A stretch of DNA of 18,717 nucleotides from Fibrobacterales bacterium (GCA_025997455.1 BNUP01000035.1:1-18717); one strand, 5' to 3'. Shown: positions 9,117-15,435, numbered from the stretch's first letter. The notes: generated from the letters alone by a model not told the origin. A program made the numbers and translations.

Positions 9117-9145
9117 AATATAGAAAAATTTTTGAGAATTGTCAA
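9117..9145 (-). promoter_or_regulatory. Sigma70-type promoter for tRNA-Phe - rarA (- tRNA-Arg - dnaE)
   Basis: On the minus strand, TTGACA (9145-9140) is followed by 17 bases and TATATT (9122-9117). This is a consensus -35 box with optimal spacing and a near-consensus -10 box. A start near 9110 gives a leader of about 65 nt before the tRNA. No comparable promoter is visible upstream of tRNA-Arg, so dnaE may depend on this one. Confidence 0.85.
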
Positions 9146-9180
9146 ATGGAAACAACTCGCAAAAACTATTAAACCTGCGT

Positions 9181-10071
9181 TCAAAATATATACAGCGCCT
9201 GACCCGCTACATAATACCCCTCGCCGAAAGACCTCGATTTGGCGGTTTTGTATTTCTCCTTTCCTTTGAAGATATATCCGCCGCTGAATTTCAAAAATGT
9301 AATATCGAGCACCCCGTTAAGGGCGTAGTAATTTGCCTCGTAAAATTCATCTGTTTTGTCTAAGGCAAACTCAAGAACGCGATTTTTTATTCCAATGCCT
9401 ATCCCCGCGAACTCGGCTTGGTGATCTTCGGTATCGCCGTTTGCAAATGGTCTGAACCAAAACAGGCAATCAAAAGCAACGCCGTGAATGCCGCTATAGG
9501 TCTCTATGCTAATCTCATTTGTCATACGAAATTTTTTGCCGGGTCGCAAGGTTAGGTCTAACCTTAAATTGCCGATGTATTCAAAATATGCACTTACCAA
9601 CTGCGTGTTCATTGCGACTTGTATCATAGGAAACGGCAACACCCAGCCGTCCGCCTCGCCTATTCCGCCGCCGAGTATGGTTGTGAAAATTCCATTTCGT
9701 TGAACTTCATAGCCGTAAAGCCCTCCCCAAAGAGTTGTGAACATTCCTCCATAAATAGGCTTAGCGGCGGTGCTTCTAAAAAGGGCAATCCATTTATGTC
9801 GTCCTGTTTGATATTGTGCTAAAAAATTAATATCGTGATATAAATTCGGAGAATCAAAAACGGGATTGCCAATGTTGTAGCGTTGATAAAATGCCCCCAC
9901 TACCAGAGTATCGGCTTTATTTGTATCTCCATAGACTCCCCGCAGTAAAAATCCTGCGTTGGGGGACGAAATGTTTTGATTTTTTGCGTGAGCATATTCG
10001 TAACTGAATATGGGGAGAATATCGGTTTGCGCCATTGCGGCGGCGGCTAAAAAAAGTATAATTATCGGCAT
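9181..10071 (-). CDS. Putative outer-membrane beta-barrel protein, 296 aa
   Basis: Residues 1-15 (MPIIILFLAAAAMAQ) are a short signal peptide lacking the usual N-terminal positive charge. No other start codon lies before the in-frame stop upstream, apart from a rare ATT, so the N-terminus is uncertain. The mature part alternates aromatic, Gly-rich and polar stretches in the way of transmembrane beta strands. Examples are YGGMFTTLWGGLYGYEV, GIFTTILGGGIGEADGW and EFAGIGIGIKNRVLEFAL. The last residue is Phe after Y-I, a typical outer-membrane barrel end recognised by the BAM machinery. I recognise no substrate or family. No good ribosome site precedes ATG 10071. The gene ends 35 nt before the -35 box of the tRNA-Phe promoter. 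The lack of similarity to its neighbours suggests a single-gene unit. Confidence 0.75.
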   Translation of the reverse strand: MPIIILFLAAAAMAQTDILPIFSYEYAHAKNQNISSPNAGFLLRGVYGDTNKADTLVVGAFYQRYNIGNPVFDSPNLYHDINFLAQYQTGRHKWIALFRSTAAKPIYGGMFTTLWGGLYGYEVQRNGIFTTILGGGIGEADGWVLPFPMIQVAMNTQLVSAYFEYIGNLRLDLTLRPGKKFRMTNEISIETYSGIHGVAFDCLFWFRPFANGDTEDHQAEFAGIGIGIKNRVLEFALDKTDEFYEANYYALNGVLDITFLKFSGGYIFKGKEKYKTAKSRSFGEGYYVAGQALYIF

Positions 10072-10161
10072 TGAGGTAAAACTAACAAATGCAAATAAAA
10101 TTGCAGTGAACTAATGGTAAACTATTTATTAAATCGTAAAGGCTTGGTGTCCCGCCTATGC

Positions 10162-10208
10162 TGCCAAGTTTCCTCACACCCTACACGCCACACCATATAC
10201 CCCACCCT
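10162..10208. repeat. C-rich repeat fragment (copy 2)
   Basis: The 17-mer ACACCCTACACGCCACA at 10176-10192 is the exact reverse complement of 18347-18363 in the 18.4-kb repeat. The flanking AAGTTTCC and TATACCCCACCC also resemble that copy in a different order. It appears to be a shuffled or degraded piece of the same family. Confidence 0.65.
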
Positions 10209-10356
10209 GCACTGCCGAATGAAAATTGTGAACGCGGTGTGGATAGAGCACACCACACCAAGCAAAGCGACTGGACAGCGTATAATAAGAGGCTATTGTT
10301 TGATTATTTTATTTATTGCTGTCAAAAAAATTCCATTTTCTCCTTGCAATTCTAAA

Positions 10357-10450
10357 AGGGCGGGTTAAAAACCACGCCACTACAATTCCTTTCTCCCCAC
10401 ACCCCACACCCTACTCCCCACACCCTACTCCCCATTTTTCTACCTTCCCC
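10357..10450. repeat. Composite repeat: degenerate palindrome plus C-rich satellite, upstream of nuoI (copy 3)
   Basis: 10357-10383 is a degenerate palindrome, GGGCGGGTT with AACC-A-CGCC and then ACTAC. It resembles the GTAGGGGCGGGTTT element at 18460. The C-rich satellite at 10395-10433 has six tracts of three or four C separated by ACA or TACT. It includes a perfect 14-bp tandem repeat CACCCTACTCCCCA (10407-10420 and 10421-10434). The minus strand therefore fits a G-quadruplex. TTTTCTACCTTCCCC (10436-10450) closes the element, 3 nt before the nuoI ATG. The reverse complement of this end recurs at 18331-18345. Confidence 0.85.
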
Positions 10451-10453
10451 AAT

Positions 10454-10948
10454 ATGCCTCGCATTGTTCAACATCCAAAAAGAACCCTCTGGGTGCAGTC
10501 TTACTGCCCTGAGGCTATTCGTGGTTTATTTACCACATTAAAACATTTTTTGCGCGGACTTCTGCGATACGAAACCCTGCCTACAATTCCATACCCCGAT
10601 ATTAAACCGCCAATTCCTCCAAATTACAGAGGAAAACATCGCCTTTTGAAACGAGCAGACGGAACGCCGAGATGCGTTGCTTGCGGAATGTGTGCGGCGG
10701 CTTGCCCTGCGAAGTGCATTCGGGTAGATGCAAAGGAGTCTCAAGACGGCTTGGTGGAAAAAATGGCGGCGAGATTTGAAATAGACCATTTGGCGTGCGT
10801 GTTCTGCGGGCTGTGTGTGGAGGCGTGTCCGGTTGATGCAATAAGAATGGATACGGGAATTACTTCTTTTGTGCATAGCAGCAGAGAGGAATTTTTAGTG
10901 AATATGGAAGAGTTATTGGAAGGAAAACCCGCAACGGTTGCTAATTAG
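10454..10948 (+). CDS. nuoI: NADH-quinone oxidoreductase subunit I
   Basis: NuoI carries the N6a and N6b [4Fe-4S] clusters that pass electrons towards N2 and quinone in complex I. It is a peripheral subunit on the cytoplasmic side. The protein is 164 aa. Cluster ligands are Cys74, 77, 80 and 84 (CVACGMCAAACP) and Cys115, 118, 121 and 125 (CVFCGLCVEACP), each set with Pro after the fourth Cys. The N-terminal amphipathic part (about 18-45) has the usual LRGLLRYE-like sequence. I chose ATG 10454 because the upstream frame is C-rich repeat translation. No Shine-Dalgarno site precedes it, because the repeat ends 3 nt before the ATG. nuoJ follows at once. The usual upstream nuoH and downstream nuoK are absent here. 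Confidence 0.93.
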   Translation: MPRIVQHPKRTLWVQSYCPEAIRGLFTTLKHFLRGLLRYETLPTIPYPDIKPPIPPNYRGKHRLLKRADGTPRCVACGMCAAACPAKCIRVDAKESQDGLVEKMAARFEIDHLACVFCGLCVEACPVDAIRMDTGITSFVHSSREEFLVNMEELLEGKPATVAN

Positions 10949-10955
10949 AGGTTTT

Positions 10956-11519
10956 ATGTTAGAGATTGTGATTTTTTCTTTATTTGCGGTAATTGGCGTG
11001 GCTGCCGCATTTGCTCTGTTCATATCAAAACACCCGATAAACGGTGCAATGGCTTTGGTGCTGAATATGCTTGCACTTGCGGGAATTTATACGCTTTTGC
11101 ACAGCACTTTTCTCGGCGTATTGCAAATTTTGGTGTATGCCGGTGCAGTGATGATGTTGATTGTATTTGTAATTATGGTTCTCAACGGCGCTCGGGAAAC
11201 CCGCCTGCCCAGACTCGATAAACTTGGACTTTGCGCCGCTCTTGCGGTGGCGGCAGGAGTTGCATTGATAGTAGGTGCACTTTACGGAACTGATTTAACG
11301 GCGAGTGAAACCGCTATAGACGGCTCGGTAGCGGCAGTGGCGGAACATCTTTTCGATACGAGTTCAAGGGGTGCCGCGGCAGATGGCGGTGCGGCAACTT
11401 TTAGCGGCGGATATTTTATTCTTTTTGAAATAGTCGGGTTTATTCTGCTTTCGGTTATGGTGGGAGCAGTGCTTGTTGCAAAGCGAAATTTGGCAAATCC
11501 CGTTGAGAACGAGCGTTGA
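10956..11519 (+). CDS. nuoJ: NADH-quinone oxidoreductase subunit J
   Basis: NuoJ is a membrane subunit of complex I next to NuoA, K and H, linking quinone reduction to proton pumping. ATG 10956 follows AGAGG, 7 nt after the nuoI stop, and gives 187 aa, the usual length. Predicted membrane helices are at about 1-22, 27-46, 52-76, 88-110 and 145-170. The diagnostic stretch LGVLQILVYAGAVMMLIVFVIM is the conserved helix with a pi-bulge and Tyr-Ala-Gly. The loop at about 110-145 is unusually rich in Ala, Gly and Ser (RGAAADGGAATFSGG). The 3' end GAGCGTTGA is the first of three tandem copies running into the next gene. nuoK does not follow, so the remaining complex I genes must lie elsewhere. Confidence 0.93.
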   Translation: MLEIVIFSLFAVIGVAAAFALFISKHPINGAMALVLNMLALAGIYTLLHSTFLGVLQILVYAGAVMMLIVFVIMVLNGARETRLPRLDKLGLCAALAVAAGVALIVGALYGTDLTASETAIDGSVAAVAEHLFDTSSRGAAADGGAATFSGGYFILFEIVGFILLSVMVGAVLVAKRNLANPVENER

Positions 11520-11572
11520 AAAAAGCCGCACAAAGGAGCGTTTGAGTAAAAACCGCACGGAGGAGCGTTGAA
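11510..11572 (+). repeat. Tandem duplication of the nuoJ-stop / MCE-start junction
   Basis: GAGCGTTGA recurs three times about 26-27 nt apart (GAGCGTTTGA in the middle copy). The copies are separated by AAAAAGCCGCACAAAG and the related TAAAAACCGCACGGAG. Each copy carries TTGA as an overlapping start and stop, and AGGAG precedes the second and third. Copy 1 could encode MKKAAQRSV and copy 2 MSKNRTEER. The third TTG starts the MCE gene. It looks like a slipped duplication of a ribosome-binding and start region. Confidence 0.75.
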
Positions 11573-12572
11573 CAAAGACCGTATAATAGGATACATTACA
11601 ATTGTCGTTTTGCTTGCGGCAGTAGGTGCTCTTGCCTTTTTAATGTGGGAAAAAGAGGAACGGGCAGACAAAATTGTTTTCGTGCAATTCTCGGAAATGG
11701 GCGCATTGCAAAATGAAGATATTGTAACCATACGAGGCTATACCGTAGGCAAAATAGCAGCAATAACAAAAGGCGTAAGCGGGAAGGCGTTGGTAAAAAT
11801 TGTCCTTGACGAACCGCGGGTTTTTCGCAAAGACGCCAAGTTCATAAATATATCTCCGGATATTATGGGAAGCCGCAGTGTGCGGATTGAACTCTGCCGC
11901 GATGAACGCAATCGAAAATGCAGTGATGAACCCGCTCCCGAAAATTTCGTTTTTGACGGCAAATTTGAACCGGGTTTTGCAGAAGTTTTGCAACTCGCCA
12001 ATGTGGCAAAGGATCAGGTTGCGCTGATTATGGAGGTGGTGCGGGAACTATACACGGGGAACGAAAATAATCCGCCGCTGCAGAAAAAAGTTGAAAGTAT
12101 TTTAGCGGAATTTGAGAATTTAATTTGGTCTGTGGGCGGGGTTATTGCTCTTGCCGAACGAGATGCCTTATCTGCGGTTGGGAAAGTGGGAATTTATTCG
12201 GCTCAAATTGCAAACGCAAGCGACCAGATAAACAGAACGCTCGACTCATTGCGAGTTCAGGCGACTAACGGAATTGTGGGTTTGGAGAGTATTGTTGCAA
12301 ATATTGAGATAGCAATTGATAATCTTAACAAAATTCTCGTAGAATTTTATGAGAATCCCGTAACAATTTCGTTGGTTGATGAAAAAGTAATTATCAACGA
12401 TATTGACAGTTTGGTTGCAAGTTTGCAGACATTCCTCAAAAGCATAGACCAGTATGGTTTAATACTATACGATGAGGACGGCAAGCGAAAGAGTATGGTT
12501 TCTATGGGTAATATTCACCTGATTAGAGAAACCGCACGCAGTAAAGCGAGAAAACAATCGGAAAATCCATAA
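11568..12572 (+). CDS. MCE/MlaD-family lipid-transport protein
   Basis: MCE proteins form hexameric rings or tubes in the periplasm that move phospholipids or other hydrophobic compounds with an MlaE/MlaF-type ABC transporter. TTG 11568 must be the start: an in-frame TAA lies at 11547 and there is no ATG before the membrane helix. GGAGGAG precedes it. The N-terminal helix (about 7-27) anchors the protein. The MCE domain (about 37-115) has the pattern VxFxxMGxLxxxDxVxIRGYxVGKI, then a VxIVLDEP strand and INISPDIMGSRSVRIEL. A Cys pair flanks residues 110-117. The C-terminal 180 residues are helical with regular hydrophobic spacing, as in the MCE coiled-coil tail. No permease or ATPase gene is nearby; the neighbours are nuoIJ, so the partner genes must be elsewhere. 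Confidence 0.88.
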   Translation: MNKDRIIGYITIVVLLAAVGALAFLMWEKEERADKIVFVQFSEMGALQNEDIVTIRGYTVGKIAAITKGVSGKALVKIVLDEPRVFRKDAKFINISPDIMGSRSVRIELCRDERNRKCSDEPAPENFVFDGKFEPGFAEVLQLANVAKDQVALIMEVVRELYTGNENNPPLQKKVESILAEFENLIWSVGGVIALAERDALSAVGKVGIYSAQIANASDQINRTLDSLRVQATNGIVGLESIVANIEIAIDNLNKILVEFYENPVTISLVDEKVIINDIDSLVASLQTFLKSIDQYGLILYDEDGKRKSMVSMGNIHLIRETARSKARKQSENP

Positions 12573-12577
12573 AAACT

Positions 12578-12627
12578 CTCTAAAAACTCAAATCTGTGGA
12601 ATTGTGTTACAAAGGGAGTTTTTAGAG
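12578..12627. other. Long inverted repeat after the MCE gene
   Basis: CTCTAAAAACTC (12578-12589) and GAGTTTTTAGAG (12616-12627) form a perfect 12-bp inverted repeat with a 26-nt spacer. It starts 6 nt after the MCE stop. The stem is A/T-rich and no T-run follows, so it is not a classical intrinsic terminator. It could stabilise the mRNA end or bind a regulator ahead of the next gene at 12672. Confidence 0.6.
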
Positions 12628-12671
12628 GTTACCAAAATTAATTTCTAAATTCCCGCTAAAACGGAGGCTTT

Positions 12672-13202
12672 ATGAAGTTTTTTTTGATTTTGCTCGCTTT
12701 GATGATCAGTTTTGCGGGTGCACAGTTGATGCCAAACGCGAAACCCGTGCCCACTTATATGGCAGACTCGCTTGGTAAGCCTTTGCTAATGGATTTCAGC
12801 ATTAAGTTAGAAGGCATAAAAGACCCGAATTTACCGTTTGCAATTTTTGACAAGAGACCCTTGATGTTGCTGTATTTTAGCCCCTTTTGCCCGCATTGCC
12901 AAAGAAATTACGGCGGCATTCAGCAGATTGCAAACGACTACAAGAACGCAGGCTTGGAGAGCATTGCGGTATCGGTTGGGAATGTGAGTAAAAAAGATGT
13001 TCTAATGTTTATAGAACAGCAAGAGGGCACAATGCCGTTTTTTAAGGACTCGGATTTTAAGTTCGGTAAAGTTTATGGCGATGGCTATGTTCCGCGCCTC
13101 TATTTAATTTCGCCCGACGGAAAAGTTGTTCGCTACACAGACCTCGAAAGCGACCACATTAAAGATATTAGAGCAGATATTGAAAAATTGCTCGGAAAAT
13201 AG
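12672..13202 (+). CDS. Periplasmic thioredoxin-fold protein with CPHC motif
   Basis: ATG follows GGAGG with good spacing. Residues 1-18 are a signal peptide (MKFFLILLALMISFAGAQ), so it acts in the periplasm or on the envelope. The thioredoxin fold has LLYFSPFCPHCQRN with the active-site pair Cys73 and Cys76, a later YVPRLYLI with the cis-proline, and SPDGKVV as the typical TlpA/AhpC-type hairpin. The overall plan resembles TlpA/ResA disulphide reductases, but CPHC is the motif best known from DsbA oxidases. Its direction of redox change cannot be told from sequence. 176 aa is normal for TlpA-like proteins. The next gene starts immediately after the stop with no gap, so translation is probably coupled. 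No DsbD/CcdA partner is nearby. Confidence 0.85.
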   Translation: MKFFLILLALMISFAGAQLMPNAKPVPTYMADSLGKPLLMDFSIKLEGIKDPNLPFAIFDKRPLMLLYFSPFCPHCQRNYGGIQQIANDYKNAGLESIAVSVGNVSKKDVLMFIEQQEGTMPFFKDSDFKFGKVYGDGYVPRLYLISPDGKVVRYTDLESDHIKDIRADIEKLLGK

Positions 13203-13958
13203 GTGAGCGTTTTGGCTGCATACAATAATTTTTCCGCAGAACTCGCACAAAATATGGAGCCGGCTTTGGTGGTGGCTCTCTCCGAACATTTAAATTGGAT
13301 TTCCGAACATACGGATGATTTTCCTCACAGCGGGGAAATTTCGCAGAGCGTGGCGGCGTTTCAAATGGCAGACGGCGGTTTTGGTGATTTGGAAAAAGAA
13401 TTTACGGAGCGGCTTGCGGAGTGGCGGCAAAAGTGGCGGCAGAGATTTGAGACGGAGAAAACGGATAGGGTTTTGGAGGGCAGGTCGGGTGATATTTGCA
13501 AAATTGCAAATGCAAAAGAAAAGGAACGGCAAAGCGATTCACTTTATTTCGATACTGTTCATCTTATGGTGGGTGATGCGCAAAAACTCCTCGTAACACT
13601 CTTTAGCCGTGCGGAACTGCTGCAGGAAAAAATTCGGCGGACTTGGCACAAGAACTGCTCCAACAACGCCTATTCAAAAATACTGCCTGCAATAGAGGCA
13701 TCTTTGCAGAGTTGCGAGAATAAATTTTTCAGCAATTTGCGCGGCGACGGGTTTTCAAAAAATGCAAAGAAAATGTTTTTATCTGTTATTGCCGACCAAG
13801 TTTCACAGTCTGTTAATCGCCGTTCGTTTAGCAATTCTTTTTACAATTATGTCTATAAACAATCTCTGCAATTATGCCGTTTCTATTCCGAGAAATGGGC
13901 GTTGTTCGCACGCGGGTTTGGCATTAGACAAAATCAGATTCCACTTGGAGAGTTTTAA
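13203..13958 (+). CDS. Unknown 251-aa helical protein
   Basis: I do not recognise the family. GTG 13203 directly follows the TAG of the thioredoxin-like gene. TTG 13212, with AGGTGAG at 13201-13207 in front, is an equally good start and would give 248 aa. There is no signal peptide or membrane helix, so it is probably cytoplasmic. Residues about 55-110 are a charged helix with several Trp and Arg (EWRQKWRQRFETEKTDR), suggestive of a coiled coil. Three or four Cys are scattered through the rest. The C-terminal half is rich in aromatic residues and Ser/Asn (SNSFYNYVYKQSLQL). It is tightly packed between the CPHC protein and the PKIEI-ladder protein, 14 nt before the latter, so it probably belongs to the same transcript. 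Confidence 0.7.
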   Translation: MSVLAAYNNFSAELAQNMEPALVVALSEHLNWISEHTDDFPHSGEISQSVAAFQMADGGFGDLEKEFTERLAEWRQKWRQRFETEKTDRVLEGRSGDICKIANAKEKERQSDSLYFDTVHLMVGDAQKLLVTLFSRAELLQEKIRRTWHKNCSNNAYSKILPAIEASLQSCENKFFSNLRGDGFSKNAKKMFLSVIADQVSQSVNRRSFSNSFYNYVYKQSLQLCRFYSEKWALFARGFGIRQNQIPLGEF

Positions 13959-13972
13959 TAAGGAGTATTTTT

Positions 13973-14671
13973 ATGGTAGTTTCAATTATTTTTGCAGTTT
14001 TGCTCGCGTTGATTCTCTTTGTTCTCGCGGCAATTTTGAGTTCCTTAAAAGCACTCGGCGATGTGGTGAAAAATATTAAATTGGAAGTTCCAAAAATTGA
14101 AATTCCCGCACCGAAGGTCGAGGTTAGCGTGCCTCCTATAGAATTACCGAAGATAGAAGTGCCCAAAATTGAAATACCCAAAATAGAGATTCCAAAAATC
14201 GAAATGCCAAATATTGAGTTTCCAAAATTTGAAATTCCAAAAATTGAATTGCCGAAGATAGAAATACCGCATTTTGAAATTCCCAAACTCGATACGAGTG
14301 AAATTGTAGAGGCTATAAAAAATATTAAAATAGAAGTTGCAGTCCCGCATTTTGAAATACCCGCACAATCCGCAGTGCAAGCGGTGCAAAGCGACCCCGT
14401 GAATGCCGAGGCTTTGCAGGAACTCGCCACATTGATAAGGGTAAATCAGGCGGAGTTTGGGAGCGGCTTGGAGGCATTTCACAAGGCTATAGATAAATTG
14501 ATTTCAAAAATTCCAAACGGAGAAAAAGAAGAGGAAAATAAAAAGGAACTTTTGGAAAAATTTGAGGATACAATTGTAGCGATTCAAGAAAAGGCAAATG
14601 AAACTATGAACGAAAATGCTTTACGGTTGCAGGAACTTTTAACCGAGGCATTGAAAAGTGGCGCAAGTTAA
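13973..14671 (+). CDS. Membrane-anchored PKIEI pentapeptide-ladder protein with coiled-coil tail
   Basis: AAGGAG precedes ATG 13973. Residues 4-25 are one membrane helix. No positive charge precedes it and Lys26, Lys33 and Lys36 follow, which by the positive-inside rule favours a cytoplasmic C-terminus, although this is not certain. Residues 40-108 are a ladder of 5-residue units of the form P-K-I-E-(I/V/L/M/F): eleven uninterrupted units from 54 to 108 and two more before them, with Asn, Phe or His as occasional substitutions. One more PHFEI lies near 130. Residues about 145-232 are helical and charged (a run of Glu/Lys at 178-193), likely a coiled coil. The layout is anchor, extended rod, then oligomerisation domain. 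TonB and periaxin/AHNAK also have Pro-periodic rods but no matching ends. The family is unknown. The next gene overlaps it by 14 nt. Confidence 0.8.
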   Translation: MVVSIIFAVLLALILFVLAAILSSLKALGDVVKNIKLEVPKIEIPAPKVEVSVPPIELPKIEVPKIEIPKIEIPKIEMPNIEFPKFEIPKIELPKIEIPHFEIPKLDTSEIVEAIKNIKIEVAVPHFEIPAQSAVQAVQSDPVNAEALQELATLIRVNQAEFGSGLEAFHKAIDKLISKIPNGEKEEENKKELLEKFEDTIVAIQEKANETMNENALRLQELLTEALKSGAS

Positions 14672-14894
14672 CTTTAAACTCGATTCCGAGTTGAAAAAAT
14701 CCGTAGAGGAAATTGCCGGTAATCTCGGTCTTGCTACAAGCGATGTGATAAGAGTTTTCTTAAAAAAATTTGTGCTGACAAGAGGATTTCCCTTTGCCGT
14801 TCAAGAAGAGGTAAAGTTGCAATCACGAATAGAAACGCAACCGCTCGAAACAGTCGAAAAGGCTATGGAGAAATTTCAAAGTGAGTTTTTATAG
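14658..14894 (+). CDS. RelB/DinJ-family antitoxin-like protein
   Basis: This 78-aa protein matches the RelB/DinJ plan: MAQVNFKLDSELKKSVEEIA is a ribbon-helix-helix DNA-binding arm, and then comes the diagnostic LGLATSDVIRVFLKKFVLTRGFPF. The tail (about 50-78) should be the toxin-binding part. GTG 14658 is the start because it gives the conserved N-terminus; GAGG at 14645-14648 is the ribosome site. It overlaps the previous gene by 14 nt, and the next gene overlaps it by 14 nt, also from a GTG. In type II systems RelB neutralises a RelE/YafQ ribonuclease of about 90 aa, usually encoded just downstream. Here the downstream gene is 184 aa and not RelE-like, so the antitoxin is either orphaned, acts in trans, or has a new partner. 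Confidence 0.85.
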   Translation: MAQVNFKLDSELKKSVEEIAGNLGLATSDVIRVFLKKFVLTRGFPFAVQEEVKLQSRIETQPLETVEKAMEKFQSEFL

Positions 14895-15435
14895 CGATAC
14901 CTTAAAAAATTCCTTAAAAGAAAAAGTTGCATTTTTTGAAAATGCAGGGTTGCAAAATGAATCTGCGGAATTGAAACGCCGTTTAGAAAAGTTGAATTTC
15001 GGTGAAGAAAAATTGACTGATAATAATTCCGAGAGTGCAATTACAGATCGCCCAATAATAAATTCTAAAATAGAACAAACCCGCGAACGACTGCAACTTA
15101 ACTTAAATGACAAAAAATACGATGCACCGCAACTTGAAAAAGATTCCCTTTTGAAAAAACTGAAAACCGCCGAGACTCTTGCAGACCTGCAACCGCTTAG
15201 GGTAGCCTACATTGAACGATTTCTAAAAATTCTCCGCGTTCAAAATTCCGAGCAAAATGCAGATGAATTTTCAAACAAAGAGGCTACCGGACCATACAAC
15301 AACCGCAAAACCTTAAATGAGGCATTGCAACTGATTTATGCTCAAGACCCGCTTTGGCTCGAAGATTTAAAGGAACTGTATTTGCCGATTATCTCGGAGA
15401 GTTTCACTGCCGCAGTTTCCAAATCATCGTTGTAA
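14881..15435 (+). CDS. Unknown 184-aa charged protein, overlaps gmk at its 3' end
   Basis: GTG 14881 lies inside the antitoxin gene with GGAG 10 nt upstream, so translation is probably coupled. The protein is rich in Lys, Glu, Leu and Asn, with no signal peptide or membrane segment. Residues 1-40 are helical and amphipathic (KEKVAFFENAGLQNESAELKRRLEKL). A polar linker follows, then another helical part (LLKKLKTAETLADLQPLRVAYIERFLKIL). I recognise no toxin fold, and none of the RelE basic catalytic residues is obvious. Its last 31 codons run antisense to the 3' end of gmk (94-bp overlap), an unusual convergent arrangement. It occupies the place normally held by a toxin gene, but whether it binds the RelB-like protein is unknown. 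Confidence 0.65.
   Translation: MSFYSDTLKNSLKEKVAFFENAGLQNESAELKRRLEKLNFGEEKLTDNNSESAITDRPIINSKIEQTRERLQLNLNDKKYDAPQLEKDSLLKKLKTAETLADLQPLRVAYIERFLKILRVQNSEQNADEFSNKEATGPYNNRKTLNEALQLIYAQDPLWLEDLKELYLPIISESFTAAVSKSSL

Larger units (their letters stand above)
10072..10453. other. Noncoding region between beta-barrel gene and nuoI
   Basis: No convincing gene lies in these 382 bases. The short open frames are low-complexity Pro/His/Thr translations of C-rich repeats. Contents, left to right: GCTTGGTGT (10142-10150), whose 9-bp inverted copy is at 10255-10263; a C-rich repeat fragment (10162-10208); a hairpin GGTGTGG/CCACACC with a 10-nt loop near 10235-10259; a TATAAT at 10281-10286 without a good -35 box; and the composite repeat at 10357-10450. 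A nuoI promoter could use that TATAAT, but this is weak. Confidence 0.6.

Noticed and set aside
10114..10368. Small protein-coding frames in the 10.1-10.4 kb region
   Set aside because: Two overlapping frames of low-complexity composition over repeats, with no ribosome site and no recognisable domain.
10316..10453. Longer NuoI with a Pro/His-rich leader from 10316
   Set aside because: The leader is a translation of the C-rich satellite and the GGGCGGGTT palindrome, and is not found in NuoI proteins.
13924..14430. Long minus-strand frame rich in GIS/FGNSIFG repeats
   Set aside because: It is the antisense shadow of the 15-bp periodic DNA encoding the PKIEI ladder.
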